A stretch of 64,000 nucleotides of DNA, taken from NCBI GenBank assembly GCA_036822055.1, contig DAISIK010000005.1, positions 56,156 to 120,155 on the forward strand, read 5' to 3'. The notes under the pieces were generated by a model. That model was not told the origin of the DNA. It ran no database searches and saw only the letters and a list, made by a program, of their open reading frames with translations. The position numbers were made by a program, and so were the translations under genes. Source of the DNA: DAISIK01 sp036822055. GTDB taxonomy: Bacteria > Verrucomicrobiota > Verrucomicrobiia > Opitutales > Puniceicoccaceae. Below, in pieces: positions 17,120 to 26,264 of this stretch (positions are counted from its first letter, which is position 1; each line of letters begins with the position of its first letter).

Positions 17120-20100
17120 TTATTCGGTGCCGGTTTCCGGATTCCAGCGGTAATCCAGAATCCGAAAGGCACGTCCAAGTTTGGCGTTGAGAGAACTGAG
17201 GTCCGCCGAAGGGGCTTCGGGAGGGTTAGCCACGGAATCGACAAATTCGTGCCTGCGAACCACAGTTGCTTCGAGACGATGGCGCACGATTGCCCCATCT
17301 GGTGCGGCGAGCTCCCCAATCGTGTAGATTTTAAAGGTATCGCTCCGCGCCGCCAGAACGGGGGCAACCAATTCGAGCAGATCCCCCTCGCGCAAGTAGA
17401 GAACCGAGCCGGGGGTGATGTCTTGATTCACTCCAGAGTCGGCAATGGCCTCGCGAAGGATGCCGCTGTCAAGGAAGCTCGAGATCGAGCGGAATGGTCC
17501 ACTGGTGAGGTGATGTTGGCGAACTTTCGCGGCGATCGATTCGGAGAGTCTTTGGAGGGCTTTGGCCCCGTCGCTACCATCTCCACCGAGCCACCGAAAA
17601 CCCTGCCCAAAAAGAATCTGCTGTTGCTGTTTGAGACCGTTGAGTAGAGCAAATTCGGGGTCGGAGAGGTGGGCCTGTTTTTCGGGAAGGGGAGCGCCGC
17701 CATTGAAGGGGTGACGAAAAAAGACTCGCTCGAGAGCCTGGCTGCTGCCCACGCCTTGCTGGGCTAGTCGGCTTTCCCAGTTGGGTATGTTTTGGGTGAG
17801 AAGAGCAGCCCAGGCTTTCGGAGAAGTAGAATTTAGGTTGAAGCTTCCCTCGATCCAGACGGCCTTGGCCAAATCCGGTTGGCGGGCCAATTGCCCCATC
17901 CCCGATGGATCGGCGGGGCGATCCCACCCGGAGGCGAGGAGACCCTCGTCGAGGATTCGGAGGCGATGATTGGGGAGGGGAGGAAGCGGTTCGTCCTTGG
18001 CCCATGAGCGATTGCGCGGAGTTGGCGAAGCGGGGACTTTTGAAAACTCATCTCCCTCCTCGGTCGACCCGGTCAAAAAGTAGCGGTCGAAAATCTGGTT
18101 CCATTTTCCGCCATATTCCGAGCCAATGGCGTAGGGATTCTTTCCCACGAGAGGGAGTTGACGGAGGGCGGCGAGGGAGACGGGGGGGCGATTTGGAAAA
18201 TCAAAGAGCCGGAAGCTTCCGGACGGCCCACTGCGGTTCAGGGTCTGTGCCCAGAAGGGGCTCTCCCCATCGTCGATCACACTGAAAGCCGTACCGCTGC
18301 GAACGGCCAATTCGGCATCGCTCTCGACGTAAAAGAGCCTGGCGACCTCGGGGTCATCGAAATCGATGATCGGATGGCGCAGGTCAACCCGCTCGGAGAG
18401 CTGGCCGAGGATGCCGGGAACCTCATCCTCGTTTTCGATTTTGAAGTGGTAGGCGAATCGATAATCGGCTCGGTTGTATTGACCGCTTTGGGCTAGATAA
18501 TACTCGGCCCCCGAGAGGATCATATCGAAGGGAGCAAAGGGGACGTTGCGATACTCCATGACGAGGCTTCCTGGGTAATCCGGGGGAAGGAGGCCGTTGC
18601 GATCGCTATCGCCCACGAAGCGCTTGAGTTGGATGTTTAGCTTGGGGGCAACGGGTTGTCCATTTGTATCCACACTTCGGATACGAACGATGTGGTTTGC
18701 TCCGTAGTCGGCTGGTCGGGATCCGCGGCCGGGGGCCCATTCAGCCCACCACTCCTCCCCACTCTGGCTGGTGAGCAAACGCGAAAGTCCGGTGGCATCA
18801 TCCCGGGCATCTGGCCACTCGGCATGGTAAACCTGCCCGGGTTGCATAATGGCACGTGGAGGCCGTGGCTGGGAGGTCTCAAGGACCAGCTGAAAGTTAT
18901 AAGAGAGTTCTTCCCGCCGATTGTTGGTGTTGGCGTTTCGAATGTTGGGGAAGGGGTCGGTACTGACGACGAAGCGCCGCAGGGGAGGGCTGCTGCCGTC
19001 CCAGGCGGGGGGGTAGAGCGACACTTCTAGGTGTTGGGTGCCAGTAACGTTGATGTAGTAGATTCCGTTGTTGTACTGACGGGAATGGATGCGAAGGGGG
19101 AAGCTGTAGGGGTTCCAGAGTTGAAAACCTCCGTAGTAGCGTAGCCGATGCTGTCCATCGCGGCCTTCATTAAAGACAGCCCCATAAATTTTCATCTCGG
19201 TGATGATCGGCAGGAGGCTGTCGACGAACATTCCGTCGATGGTGGCAGGTGGGGGCAGGGTTTGGTTGCCGGGGGAGAGCACGGTCCAGTCCTCCGGGTA
19301 GCGAGCGGAAATGGAAGGATCGACATCCTCGCGACGAAGGGCGGCCGAACTGGGCCAGGACCAATCTGGTCCCGGATCGAGGAATTTACCGAGGACGGCA
19401 GCCGCTTGGGGATTGAAGAAACTTTCCTGGGAGAGGGCGCTGGAACCGCTGGTCAGGTTGAGCTTGAGCCCGCCTTCCGGCCGGGTGGGAAGCCCGATGC
19501 TTAATGGAGTAAGGTCGTGAAAATGAGTTTTGAAATCGGAAGCGGCGGAAAAGAGCTGAAATTGCTCGGGATGGCGGACCTGATCGACCTGCGGGATGGA
19601 ATAAGCGTCGAGATCGAAATCCGGGAAAAAGATCTCCGATCTGGGTCGGCGGGCCTGCAGCTGGGTCAGGACAAAGGCATCTGAAGGATTTTCCGGTAGG
19701 AGTCCCCGACCCTGGGATTGGTTGGGACCCGATCGGTCAGGTATGGCGAAAGAGGCTTTGGTTCCCTCGTCCGAAACGTACCAGGCGAAGCGCTGATTAT
19801 CGACCGAGCCGGGGATCCAGGCTGCCATGACATCGATGGTGGAGGCTCCGTTGGTGGCGAGGATGTCGTTGGTGGATTCGTACGATCCGCTGCCAGAAGA
19901 GAAAGCCTCGCCTCCCGAGATTAGCCAGCCCTCTTTGGCCCCACCGATACTCCGGGACCAATGTGCGGTTGGTGATCCTGGATTGGCGCCGGAGGGGAGG
20001 GTGGCGGCGGCATCAGTGCCGAGGGAGGTCTGCATTTCTCCGAGGGCGATGTGGAGGGCGAGTTTGGCTACGAGCTGGGCTTCCAGGTTTTGAGCGAGAG

Positions 20101-20257
20101 ATTGGGAGGAGCGGATCCCGGACCGGCTGGCGGAGCTGATGGCCATAACCGAGATGAAAACCAGGCCGACGAGGGATAAGGTAATGATCAGGGCAAAGCC
20201 TTGCTGCCCGGGCTGAACCGCAAGGTGCTGAGAGAGTCTTTGATGCCTGGCGCGCAT
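17120..20257 (-). CDS. Giant pilin-like protein, Verru_Chthon cassette protein A-like
   Basis: 1045 residues. The N-terminus is a type IV pilin/pseudopilin-like stretch: a positively charged lead, then GFALIITLSLVGLVFISVMA with a helical continuation SRSGIRSSQSLAQNLEAQL. It lacks the classical GFTLIE with Glu5. The rest is a long Trp/Pro-rich extracellular part with many Arg-Pro loops (for example DPGPDWSWPSSAALRREDV). This layout fits Verru_Chthon cassette protein A, a long protein described from Verrucomicrobium and Chthoniobacter. The cassette usually has three short pilin-like companions (B, C, D), which are absent here. Low homology means the name is an inference. Confidence 0.65.
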   Translation of the reverse strand: MRARHQRLSQHLAVQPGQQGFALIITLSLVGLVFISVMAISSASRSGIRSSQSLAQNLEAQLVAKLALHIALGEMQTSLGTDAAATLPSGANPGSPTAHWSRSIGGAKEGWLISGGEAFSSGSGSYESTNDILATNGASTIDVMAAWIPGSVDNQRFAWYVSDEGTKASFAIPDRSGPNQSQGRGLLPENPSDAFVLTQLQARRPRSEIFFPDFDLDAYSIPQVDQVRHPEQFQLFSAASDFKTHFHDLTPLSIGLPTRPEGGLKLNLTSGSSALSQESFFNPQAAAVLGKFLDPGPDWSWPSSAALRREDVDPSISARYPEDWTVLSPGNQTLPPPATIDGMFVDSLLPIITEMKIYGAVFNEGRDGQHRLRYYGGFQLWNPYSFPLRIHSRQYNNGIYYINVTGTQHLEVSLYPPAWDGSSPPLRRFVVSTDPFPNIRNANTNNRREELSYNFQLVLETSQPRPPRAIMQPGQVYHAEWPDARDDATGLSRLLTSQSGEEWWAEWAPGRGSRPADYGANHIVRIRSVDTNGQPVAPKLNIQLKRFVGDSDRNGLLPPDYPGSLVMEYRNVPFAPFDMILSGAEYYLAQSGQYNRADYRFAYHFKIENEDEVPGILGQLSERVDLRHPIIDFDDPEVARLFYVESDAELAVRSGTAFSVIDDGESPFWAQTLNRSGPSGSFRLFDFPNRPPVSLAALRQLPLVGKNPYAIGSEYGGKWNQIFDRYFLTGSTEEGDEFSKVPASPTPRNRSWAKDEPLPPLPNHRLRILDEGLLASGWDRPADPSGMGQLARQPDLAKAVWIEGSFNLNSTSPKAWAALLTQNIPNWESRLAQQGVGSSQALERVFFRHPFNGGAPLPEKQAHLSDPEFALLNGLKQQQQILFGQGFRWLGGDGSDGAKALQRLSESIAAKVRQHHLTSGPFRSISSFLDSGILREAIADSGVNQDITPGSVLYLREGDLLELVAPVLAARSDTFKIYTIGELAAPDGAIVRHRLEATVVRRHEFVDSVANPPEAPSADLSSLNAKLGRAFRILDYRWNPETGTE

Positions 20258-20360
20258 AAATTTTCTTGAATTTAGGGCGGAGTCTTGGAGGAACGGAAGG
20301 CTTAGGCTACACCTTCAGTGTTACATTTGAGTGACGTAGGGGGGAGGGCGGGGCTACCGA

Positions 20361-22028
20361 TCAAACCTTGGGCTTCCTCTGAATGGCAAGGAGGACAGCG
20401 GAACTGAGGAGAACGGTCAGGGTGGCCATGACCATGGCGTTGGAGAGGTTGCCTTGGTCAAATTCATTGAAGAGGTAGCTGCCCACGGTCTCGACTCCGG
20501 GGGGAAGGAGAATGATGGAGGCGACCCAATCTCGCATACAAACGACAAAGGTAAGGGCCCAGGCCACGAAGAGGGAGGGCCGGAGAAGGGGAAAAACGAC
20601 CATGCGAAGGATTTGGAACCGGTTGGCACCGAGGGAGGCCGCTGCGTCTTCGAGGTTTTTGCCAACTTGACTCATGCCCGCACTCCCGTATCGCAGGGCG
20701 TCGCTTTGGTAGAGGGCCAGGTAGGCGAGGAAGAGGATCCAAATGGTGTTGTAAATCTCGAGGAGAATCCAGGGAGCGTTCCATGCCATGATGAAAGCGA
20801 TAGCCACCACGATATTGGGGACTACTCGGGGTAGGAGCCCGAGAACGTCTGCGAATCGACTGGTGGGTCCAGGGTAGCGAAAGATAGCGTAGGAAGCGAT
20901 TCCCCCGACCAGCGTGCAAACGGTGGCAGCTCCAACGCTGAGCAAGAGGGAGGTCTGGAGGGCCTCTACCCCGCGACTATCGGGAGCGAAAAAAGCGATG
21001 TAATTGGCAAAGGTAAGACTGGGGAGGGCTCCAGCGTTCCAGGACTCCACCAGGCTGGCAAAGACGATTGCCGCATTGGGGATGGCTACCCCGATGGCGA
21101 AGAGAAAGCCGAAATAGAGCCAGGCAACGACCTTTTGGGATGGGCTGAGGGACTTTTCCCGGATGGCTCCGATTCTGGAGCGAATGAGGGCCTGGCGGGA
21201 GAGGATACGATTACTCAGGGTGACGAGGAGGATGGCAATAACGCAGAGGAGACCGGAAAGGGCGGTGGCTAGAGGAAAATCGATCGGCCAACTGGTGACG
21301 AGATGGTAGATTTCGGCTGGGAGAAGGGGTAGGTTGGCGCGGGGCCCGAGGATGGCGGGAACTCCAAAATTGGCGATAGCCTCGAGGAAGACGAGGATAC
21401 CAGCGTTGAGGATGGCGGGAAGCAGGAGGGGGATGAGGATCCAGCGGAGGACTTGGCCGCGGGAGGCTCCGAGGCTGGAGGCGGCGTCTTCAAGGCGATT
21501 GGGTAGGCTGCGGAGAATGGCTTCGGTGGCGAGGGCCACGGCACCAAAAGAGACGATGGCCATGACGAAAGTTACCCCCCAGAAGCCGAAGAAAAGGTCC
21601 CGAAGCCACTCGGGAACCCCCAGGGGAAGGGAGTCGGCAAAACCTCCCTGCTGCATGACAAGGATGTAGGCAAGGGCATTGATGTAGGCCGGTGCCATGA
21701 CCGGGATGAGGAGGATGATGCGGGCGACGGGCTTGGCGGGTAGGTTGGTGCGGGCGAGAAGCCAGCCCGCAGGAATGCCAAGAACCCAGGAGACGACGGT
21801 GGTGGCGGAGGCCCAGAGGACCGAATTAACGATCATCTGGAGGATGTCCTCGGTCTGAAAGATGCGGAGATAATCTGACCCGAACCCTTCCATCGATCCG
21901 AGGTGAAGGTTGGGAAACAAGCTCTGCAGGAAGAGAAATCCAACCGGGTATCCAACGGTGATGAGGACAAAACCGATGCCGAGCCAGAGAGGCCAACGGT
22001 TGAGGATGGAGCGAGCGGAGAGTGTCAT
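20361..22028 (-). CDS. Iron(III)-type ABC transporter permease (FbpB/SfuB-like)
   Basis: 555 residues, two fused permease halves, each with an EAA loop: LEDAASSLGASRGQVLRWILIP (first half) and LEDAAASLGANRFQILRMVVFP (second half). About 12 membrane segments. This twin-domain architecture is typical of ferric-iron (FbpB), putrescine-independent 2-aminoethylphosphonate and thiamine permeases. Ends the operon, 9 nt after the binding-protein gene. Substrate cannot be fixed from sequence alone. Confidence 0.9.
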   Translation of the reverse strand: MTLSARSILNRWPLWLGIGFVLITVGYPVGFLFLQSLFPNLHLGSMEGFGSDYLRIFQTEDILQMIVNSVLWASATTVVSWVLGIPAGWLLARTNLPAKPVARIILLIPVMAPAYINALAYILVMQQGGFADSLPLGVPEWLRDLFFGFWGVTFVMAIVSFGAVALATEAILRSLPNRLEDAASSLGASRGQVLRWILIPLLLPAILNAGILVFLEAIANFGVPAILGPRANLPLLPAEIYHLVTSWPIDFPLATALSGLLCVIAILLVTLSNRILSRQALIRSRIGAIREKSLSPSQKVVAWLYFGFLFAIGVAIPNAAIVFASLVESWNAGALPSLTFANYIAFFAPDSRGVEALQTSLLLSVGAATVCTLVGGIASYAIFRYPGPTSRFADVLGLLPRVVPNIVVAIAFIMAWNAPWILLEIYNTIWILFLAYLALYQSDALRYGSAGMSQVGKNLEDAAASLGANRFQILRMVVFPLLRPSLFVAWALTFVVCMRDWVASIILLPPGVETVGSYLFNEFDQGNLSNAMVMATLTVLLSSAVLLAIQRKPKV

Positions 22029-22037
22029 AGCTTGCCC

Positions 22038-23066
22038 TTAGTCGATTCGTGCCCTTTCGATTTCCCTTTGAAACCTGCGAAGAACCTGAGGCATTATCTC
22101 GACGGCTTGGCCGACGTCCTGAGGCATAACGACGAAGGTGCCGAGCCCGCTGCGCAGGGGTGAGAGCGGCACATCGGTACGGGCCGGAATCAGGTGGACG
22201 TCGGCCACCGCCTGCTGCACCTCCAGGGAAAAATAAAAATCAACGAATTGCTCAGCAATGGCTTTGCGCGGGCTGGAGGCCAGGATGGCAATGGGCCGAT
22301 TGATGAGGGGCGCGCCGCTCGGTGGGTAAACCATACGCAAGGGTTCGCCGCGGGCGATTTGACGAAAAACAAGATAATCCACAGCGGCGAAGACGACGTC
22401 AAAGGCGCCAGTGTTGAGACCGCTGAGCGCCTGATTGTTGGCACCACTAATGGTCAGGCCAGCACGCCGGGCATGGACAAAGTCCACCCACCCAGAGACC
22501 GGATGATTTTCAAAATAGGCGAGAACAAAGTCAGCTGAGGATCCGGATTGGCTCGGTGAGGGCATGACGGCCCGTCCCCTGAATGATCCGTCAAAAAAAT
22601 CGCCCCAGTCGAGACTCTGGTTGGGGTAGGAAGCGGCGAGGGCGAGACCCACGGCGGCGGAGCTGGTGATGTGGTAGTACCCCTCCGGATCGTGTATTTC
22701 TGCAGGGGTAGCGGCAAGATTGGCGGGGGTATGCGGGTGGAGACGGCGGCCTTTTTTAAGAACTTCGGCTGCCACCTGACTGGCAAAGAGGACCACATCG
22801 GCTTGGGGGTTCCATTTTTCGGCCTCAAGTTTCGCCATCAGGCTGCCGGTGGTGGCGCTGGAGAGTCTAACCGGGATGCCAGTTTCGGCAGTAAAAGCTG
22901 CGCAGGCTTTTTCAGCGATGGATCGCGGACCGGAAGAATAGAAAATGAGGGCCTCCTGGTCTGAGGATTTTTGGCAACCCGTGAAGATGAAGAGAGGGAG
23001 GAGACTCACCAGAAAAACCGAGACAACTCGCGAGAGCCCACGGTGAAGAGGAGGGACGGAATTCAT
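22038..23066 (-). CDS. Iron(III)-type ABC transporter solute-binding lipoprotein
   Basis: 342 residues from ATG 23066; an ATG 111 nt upstream would give an unlikely Arg/Pro-rich extension. The signal MNSVPPLHRGLSRVVSV ends in lipobox FTGC. The body opens with LIFYSSGPRSIAEKACAAF, then TTGSLMAKLEAEKWNPQADV, the FbpA-like (PBP2) pattern. Tyrosine pairs that ligate iron are not obvious, so phosphonate or other anion is possible. The start overlaps the stop of the upstream ATPase gene by 4 nt (ATGA, 23063-23066). Confidence 0.88.
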   Translation of the reverse strand: MNSVPPLHRGLSRVVSVFLVSLLPLFIFTGCQKSSDQEALIFYSSGPRSIAEKACAAFTAETGIPVRLSSATTGSLMAKLEAEKWNPQADVVLFASQVAAEVLKKGRRLHPHTPANLAATPAEIHDPEGYYHITSSAAVGLALAASYPNQSLDWGDFFDGSFRGRAVMPSPSQSGSSADFVLAYFENHPVSGWVDFVHARRAGLTISGANNQALSGLNTGAFDVVFAAVDYLVFRQIARGEPLRMVYPPSGAPLINRPIAILASSPRKAIAEQFVDFYFSLEVQQAVADVHLIPARTDVPLSPLRSGLGTFVVMPQDVGQAVEIMPQVLRRFQREIERARID

Positions 23067-24124
23067 TCTCTGGTGTAGTGAATGGCCGATGGGTCGAGGA
23101 CGATAGAAACTGGCGTCTCCGGGGACAGGGATTGGTCGGCGACCCCGGTGAGAAGGAGACCGCCGTCGGTCTGGCACTGAACCTCAAAACGCTCTCCGTG
23201 GTATTTACTGCGCAAGGCGTTGCCAGAGAGGTGGACCAAACCTTCGGTGGTTTGACTGTTCGGTGTTGGTGTTGGTGATGGGTGGATGGATACGAAGGAG
23301 GAGCGAAGGGTGGCCCACTTTAAGCCGGGTGGATCGATGGGGCGATAAGGTCGCAACCAAGGTGACTCAGGGCCCTCGATGGGAAAGACATTTGCCACGC
23401 CGAGGAATTTGGCGATCCAACTGGTTGCCGGTTGGCGGTAGAGGGTGGTGGGCTGATCGAGCTGAACGATTCGACCAGCGTTCATGACAGCGACTTTTGA
23501 GGCAATGGTGAGGGCCTCGGTCTGGTCGTGAGTAACGTAGAGGGCAGTCATCCCAAAGTTGCGGATGAGCCCGGCAATTTCATCCCGGAGTTCTTCACGG
23601 AGGACCGCGTCGAGGGCGCTGAGGGGTTCGTCGAGGAGGAGCAGCTTGGGCTCGACAACGAGGGCGCGGGCAATGGCCACCCGTTGTTGTTGCCCGCCGG
23701 AGAGGGAGGCCGGGGAACGTGGACCAAACTTATCCAGGCCGACCCGGGCTAACATCTGAGAGGCTCGTTCCTCGCGCTCAGCCCGGCCTACTCCGCGAAG
23801 CTTGAGGCCAAAGGCAACATTCTCGCCGACCGTCATATGCGGCCAGAGGCTGAAATCCTGAAAGACCATGGAGAACCCCCGTTCCCGGATGGGGAGGTTG
23901 ATCCTCTCGGCCGGGGAATCGAGGACTCTCCCGTCGCAGGTTACTGAACCGCGGTCTGAAGCGAGGAGGCCGGAGATGATGTTAAGCAAGGTGGTCTTGC
24001 CACAGCCGGAGGAACCGAGCAGAGCGATGCAGCCTCCTTTTTCGAGTTCGAAAGAAACGTCGGATAGAACTGTCGAATTGCCAAAGCTTTTTGAAACCTC
24101 CGAGCATCGAAGAAAGTCGGTCAT
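23063..24124 (-). CDS. Iron(III)-type ABC transporter ATPase (FbpC/PotA-like)
   Basis: 353 residues, starting MTDFLRCSEVSKSFGN. Walker A GSSGCGKTT, Q-loop QDFSLWPHMTV, signature SLSGGQQQRVAIARA, Walker B LLLLDEPLSALDA, switch His YVTHDQTEAL, and a C-terminal TOBE-like domain. First gene of a three-gene operon (ATPase, binding protein, permease). The promoter must lie in the 117-bp divergent gap to the 24242 gene. Iron is the most likely cargo from permease type and gene set, but I see no Fur box I can defend. Confidence 0.92.
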   Translation of the reverse strand: MTDFLRCSEVSKSFGNSTVLSDVSFELEKGGCIALLGSSGCGKTTLLNIISGLLASDRGSVTCDGRVLDSPAERINLPIRERGFSMVFQDFSLWPHMTVGENVAFGLKLRGVGRAEREERASQMLARVGLDKFGPRSPASLSGGQQQRVAIARALVVEPKLLLLDEPLSALDAVLREELRDEIAGLIRNFGMTALYVTHDQTEALTIASKVAVMNAGRIVQLDQPTTLYRQPATSWIAKFLGVANVFPIEGPESPWLRPYRPIDPPGLKWATLRSSFVSIHPSPTPTPNSQTTEGLVHLSGNALRSKYHGERFEVQCQTDGGLLLTGVADQSLSPETPVSIVLDPSAIHYTRE

Positions 24125-24241
24125 AGAAAGCTAGCGAAAGGAAAGGACTCTGGTTGAACAATCCTTTCAATGGTTACGACTTTGTAACCTGCTCAGGCGG
24201 ACAACTTCTGAGTCTTGCAAAGGGAAAAAAACCTCAGCTTG

Positions 24242-25558
24242 ATGCATCTCATGCAAGAAAAAGCCCGTTTGGTGGTAGTTCTCCTAATCGTTTCGATGGT
24301 TTCGGGGGCCTGGGGGAGACCCTTCTTTTACGCCTATGTTGGCGATGCCGTTTCCGGTCTGGGAGCGATTGAGGTCGATGCCGAAACGGGAAAATTCAGT
24401 GGCCACCGTTCGCTTGCCGAATTTCCAGTCTCTCTGGTGCCCGACAAGATCCGGTTGTCTAAGGGGGGTATGGTGGTGGGCGTATCGCTGCAGGGTGGAA
24501 AGGACGGAGCCTATGCCATCCATAACCTTGAGACCGGTGAAAACTTGAAGCTCCTCGCTCTGGATTTCGAACCTGTTGAACACCGGGGTTTTGGAGACTC
24601 CTTTTTGGTGGCGGGTTCAAAGGGACATTTGGTGGTGATCGATGCCACTACGGGGCGGGTCCGGGCGAGCTGGAACGCGAGGGAATCCCTCCAGCCGTCT
24701 GGACACAAGGTTGAGGATATTCAAATCAGCAGAGATGGAAGCAAGGCGGCCCTCAGCTTCCAGAAGGACAGCAGCAGTGGAAAGCATTTGGGAAGCCGCC
24801 TGGTGTGGATTGATCTGCCAAAGCTAGACCACTGGGTCGATTTGGAGATACCACGCTCCCGGCCGGATCTTCACATGGAGGGCACTTTGAAAGAAGTGGG
24901 TCCAAATCCAGAGGTCATCCGCCTCGAGGAAGAAAGCAACACCATCTTGATGACCCTCGATCTTTACGGGGCGCTCTGGCTGGCAGATCTCAATGCGAGT
25001 CTGGAGGGAAAATGGCGGAATACCACGATGGTACCGACGGCGCAGGACAGGGGTTGGGGAAACTCCTTTCCCGACCGTTTGGGGAGGTTTACCCACAACG
25101 GGGAGGGTTACTATCTCGTGATCAATGCCGGAGATGATACGGGCTTCGGGATCTTCCGGTTGAGGGATCGCAGCTTTGTTGGTTTTCAGGACAGCTTGGT
25201 GGGGGCTGAAGAGCCGATTTATTTCCCAAAGTCTGAGCGGATCGCGACGGCTGTTTCGGGAAAAGTTAAAGTCCGGGGAGAGGGTGGCTTAAACAAGTTT
25301 TACGAGCCGGATTATCTGATGCGCATCTTTCATATTGATGAATGGAACGGAGAGGGACCGCTGCCGGAGACGGAAGTTGGACTACCCGGAGTAGCTTCGC
25401 GGATCGTTGGCCTGTTCGGAGAACGTTCAATCGCGCTGCTGGCAGTAGACGGCGAAGGCCATGGGGGAACCTCGTGGGCGCTGGTAACCGTGGATGTGGA
25501 GACGGGAGAAATCCTCGATAAAATCGAAACTCTGGGCATGGTCACCCGGCTTGAGTGA
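24242..25558 (+). CDS. Secreted beta-propeller-like protein of unknown function
   Basis: About 438 residues from ATG 24242; TTG at 24215 and ATG at 24251 are alternatives. Signal peptide MHLMQEKARLVVVLLIVSMV. The mature part has WD40/YncE-like blade-type repeats (GAIEVDAETGKFSGHRSLAE, GHLVVIDATTGRVRASWNAR, DIQISRDGSKAALSF, ALVTVDVETGEILDK). Beta-propeller folds of this type bind partners or polysaccharide and may be periplasmic. It is divergent from the iron transporter operon and convergent with the next gene. No catalytic motif visible. Confidence 0.75.
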   Translation: MHLMQEKARLVVVLLIVSMVSGAWGRPFFYAYVGDAVSGLGAIEVDAETGKFSGHRSLAEFPVSLVPDKIRLSKGGMVVGVSLQGGKDGAYAIHNLETGENLKLLALDFEPVEHRGFGDSFLVAGSKGHLVVIDATTGRVRASWNARESLQPSGHKVEDIQISRDGSKAALSFQKDSSSGKHLGSRLVWIDLPKLDHWVDLEIPRSRPDLHMEGTLKEVGPNPEVIRLEEESNTILMTLDLYGALWLADLNASLEGKWRNTTMVPTAQDRGWGNSFPDRLGRFTHNGEGYYLVINAGDDTGFGIFRLRDRSFVGFQDSLVGAEEPIYFPKSERIATAVSGKVKVRGEGGLNKFYEPDYLMRIFHIDEWNGEGPLPETEVGLPGVASRIVGLFGERSIALLAVDGEGHGGTSWALVTVDVETGEILDKIETLGMVTRLE

Positions 25559-25584
25559 TGGGGAGGCGAGGCTCCCGGCGGCGG

Positions 25585-26256
25585 TCAGGCTAGTGATTGA
25601 CGGCGACGTTCCAGGGCCGCAGAAAGCATGGAAAAAGCCTTTTCGGGCCCTTCCATGAAGCCCGGAAATCTGGAGATCCAGCGAAAGATGGTGTCGGCAT
25701 CGGCGGCCGGAAGCAGGCTGGGAAGCGCCGCCAGGTGGTCGAGTTTCAGAACGAGATCCTGGGCCACCCGCTGGTAAACACGTTCAATCACTGCGAGGGA
25801 GTCCTCCGATGTGGCGCCAGGTGCCGGGGCACCGCTTTGCTGCCTGGCATCTCGATAGAGGGCGTGAGCCTTGAAGAGGAGGGTCTCGGTGCGCGGGTAG
25901 AAGCTGGTCATGAGGTTCCATGGATCGACCTCCTGATCGCCGTTCTTACGGAAGTCGGTACGGAGCAGGACCGATGGAATATCAGCGCACTTGGCAAAGA
26001 CGAATTCAACGACGGTTCCGGAATCGAGGTCGGTACCATCAAACTGGAAAACGGCGAGGTCGGAGGTTAGTAATTCGAGGAGATCGGTGTCCCGGATTCC
26101 GATCGGGCTAGCCTCGCGAGGCTCAAAATCCTGGGGCAGCTTGGGTCGGTAGCTGCCTTGGGAAAGACGTTCGACGGCTTGGGCGAGGAGGACGTTACCG
26201 GCGAGATCCTTGGTGTCAAAAAGGTCTCCGGCAAAGTAGATGGTCTTGGTTTGCAT
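25585..26256 (-). CDS. Nucleoside 2-deoxyribosyltransferase-like protein
   Basis: 223 residues. The N-terminus TIYFAGDLFDTKDLAGN and the segment LLTSDLAVFQFDGTDLDSGTVVEFVFAKC match the nucleoside 2-deoxyribosyltransferase/related fold, with the D-x-x-x-x-x-D-G-x-x-x-D-S-G-T-x-x-E pattern holding the catalytic Glu. Such enzymes swap bases on deoxynucleosides or hydrolyse nucleotides; whether this one does is inference. The C-terminal 70 residues are helical and outside the core. It is 8 nt downstream of the metalloprotease gene on the same strand, suggesting one operon. Confidence 0.75.
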   Translation of the reverse strand: MQTKTIYFAGDLFDTKDLAGNVLLAQAVERLSQGSYRPKLPQDFEPREASPIGIRDTDLLELLTSDLAVFQFDGTDLDSGTVVEFVFAKCADIPSVLLRTDFRKNGDQEVDPWNLMTSFYPRTETLLFKAHALYRDARQQSGAPAPGATSEDSLAVIERVYQRVAQDLVLKLDHLAALPSLLPAADADTIFRWISRFPGFMEGPEKAFSMLSAALERRRQSLA

Positions 26257-26264
26257 GGATCAGA

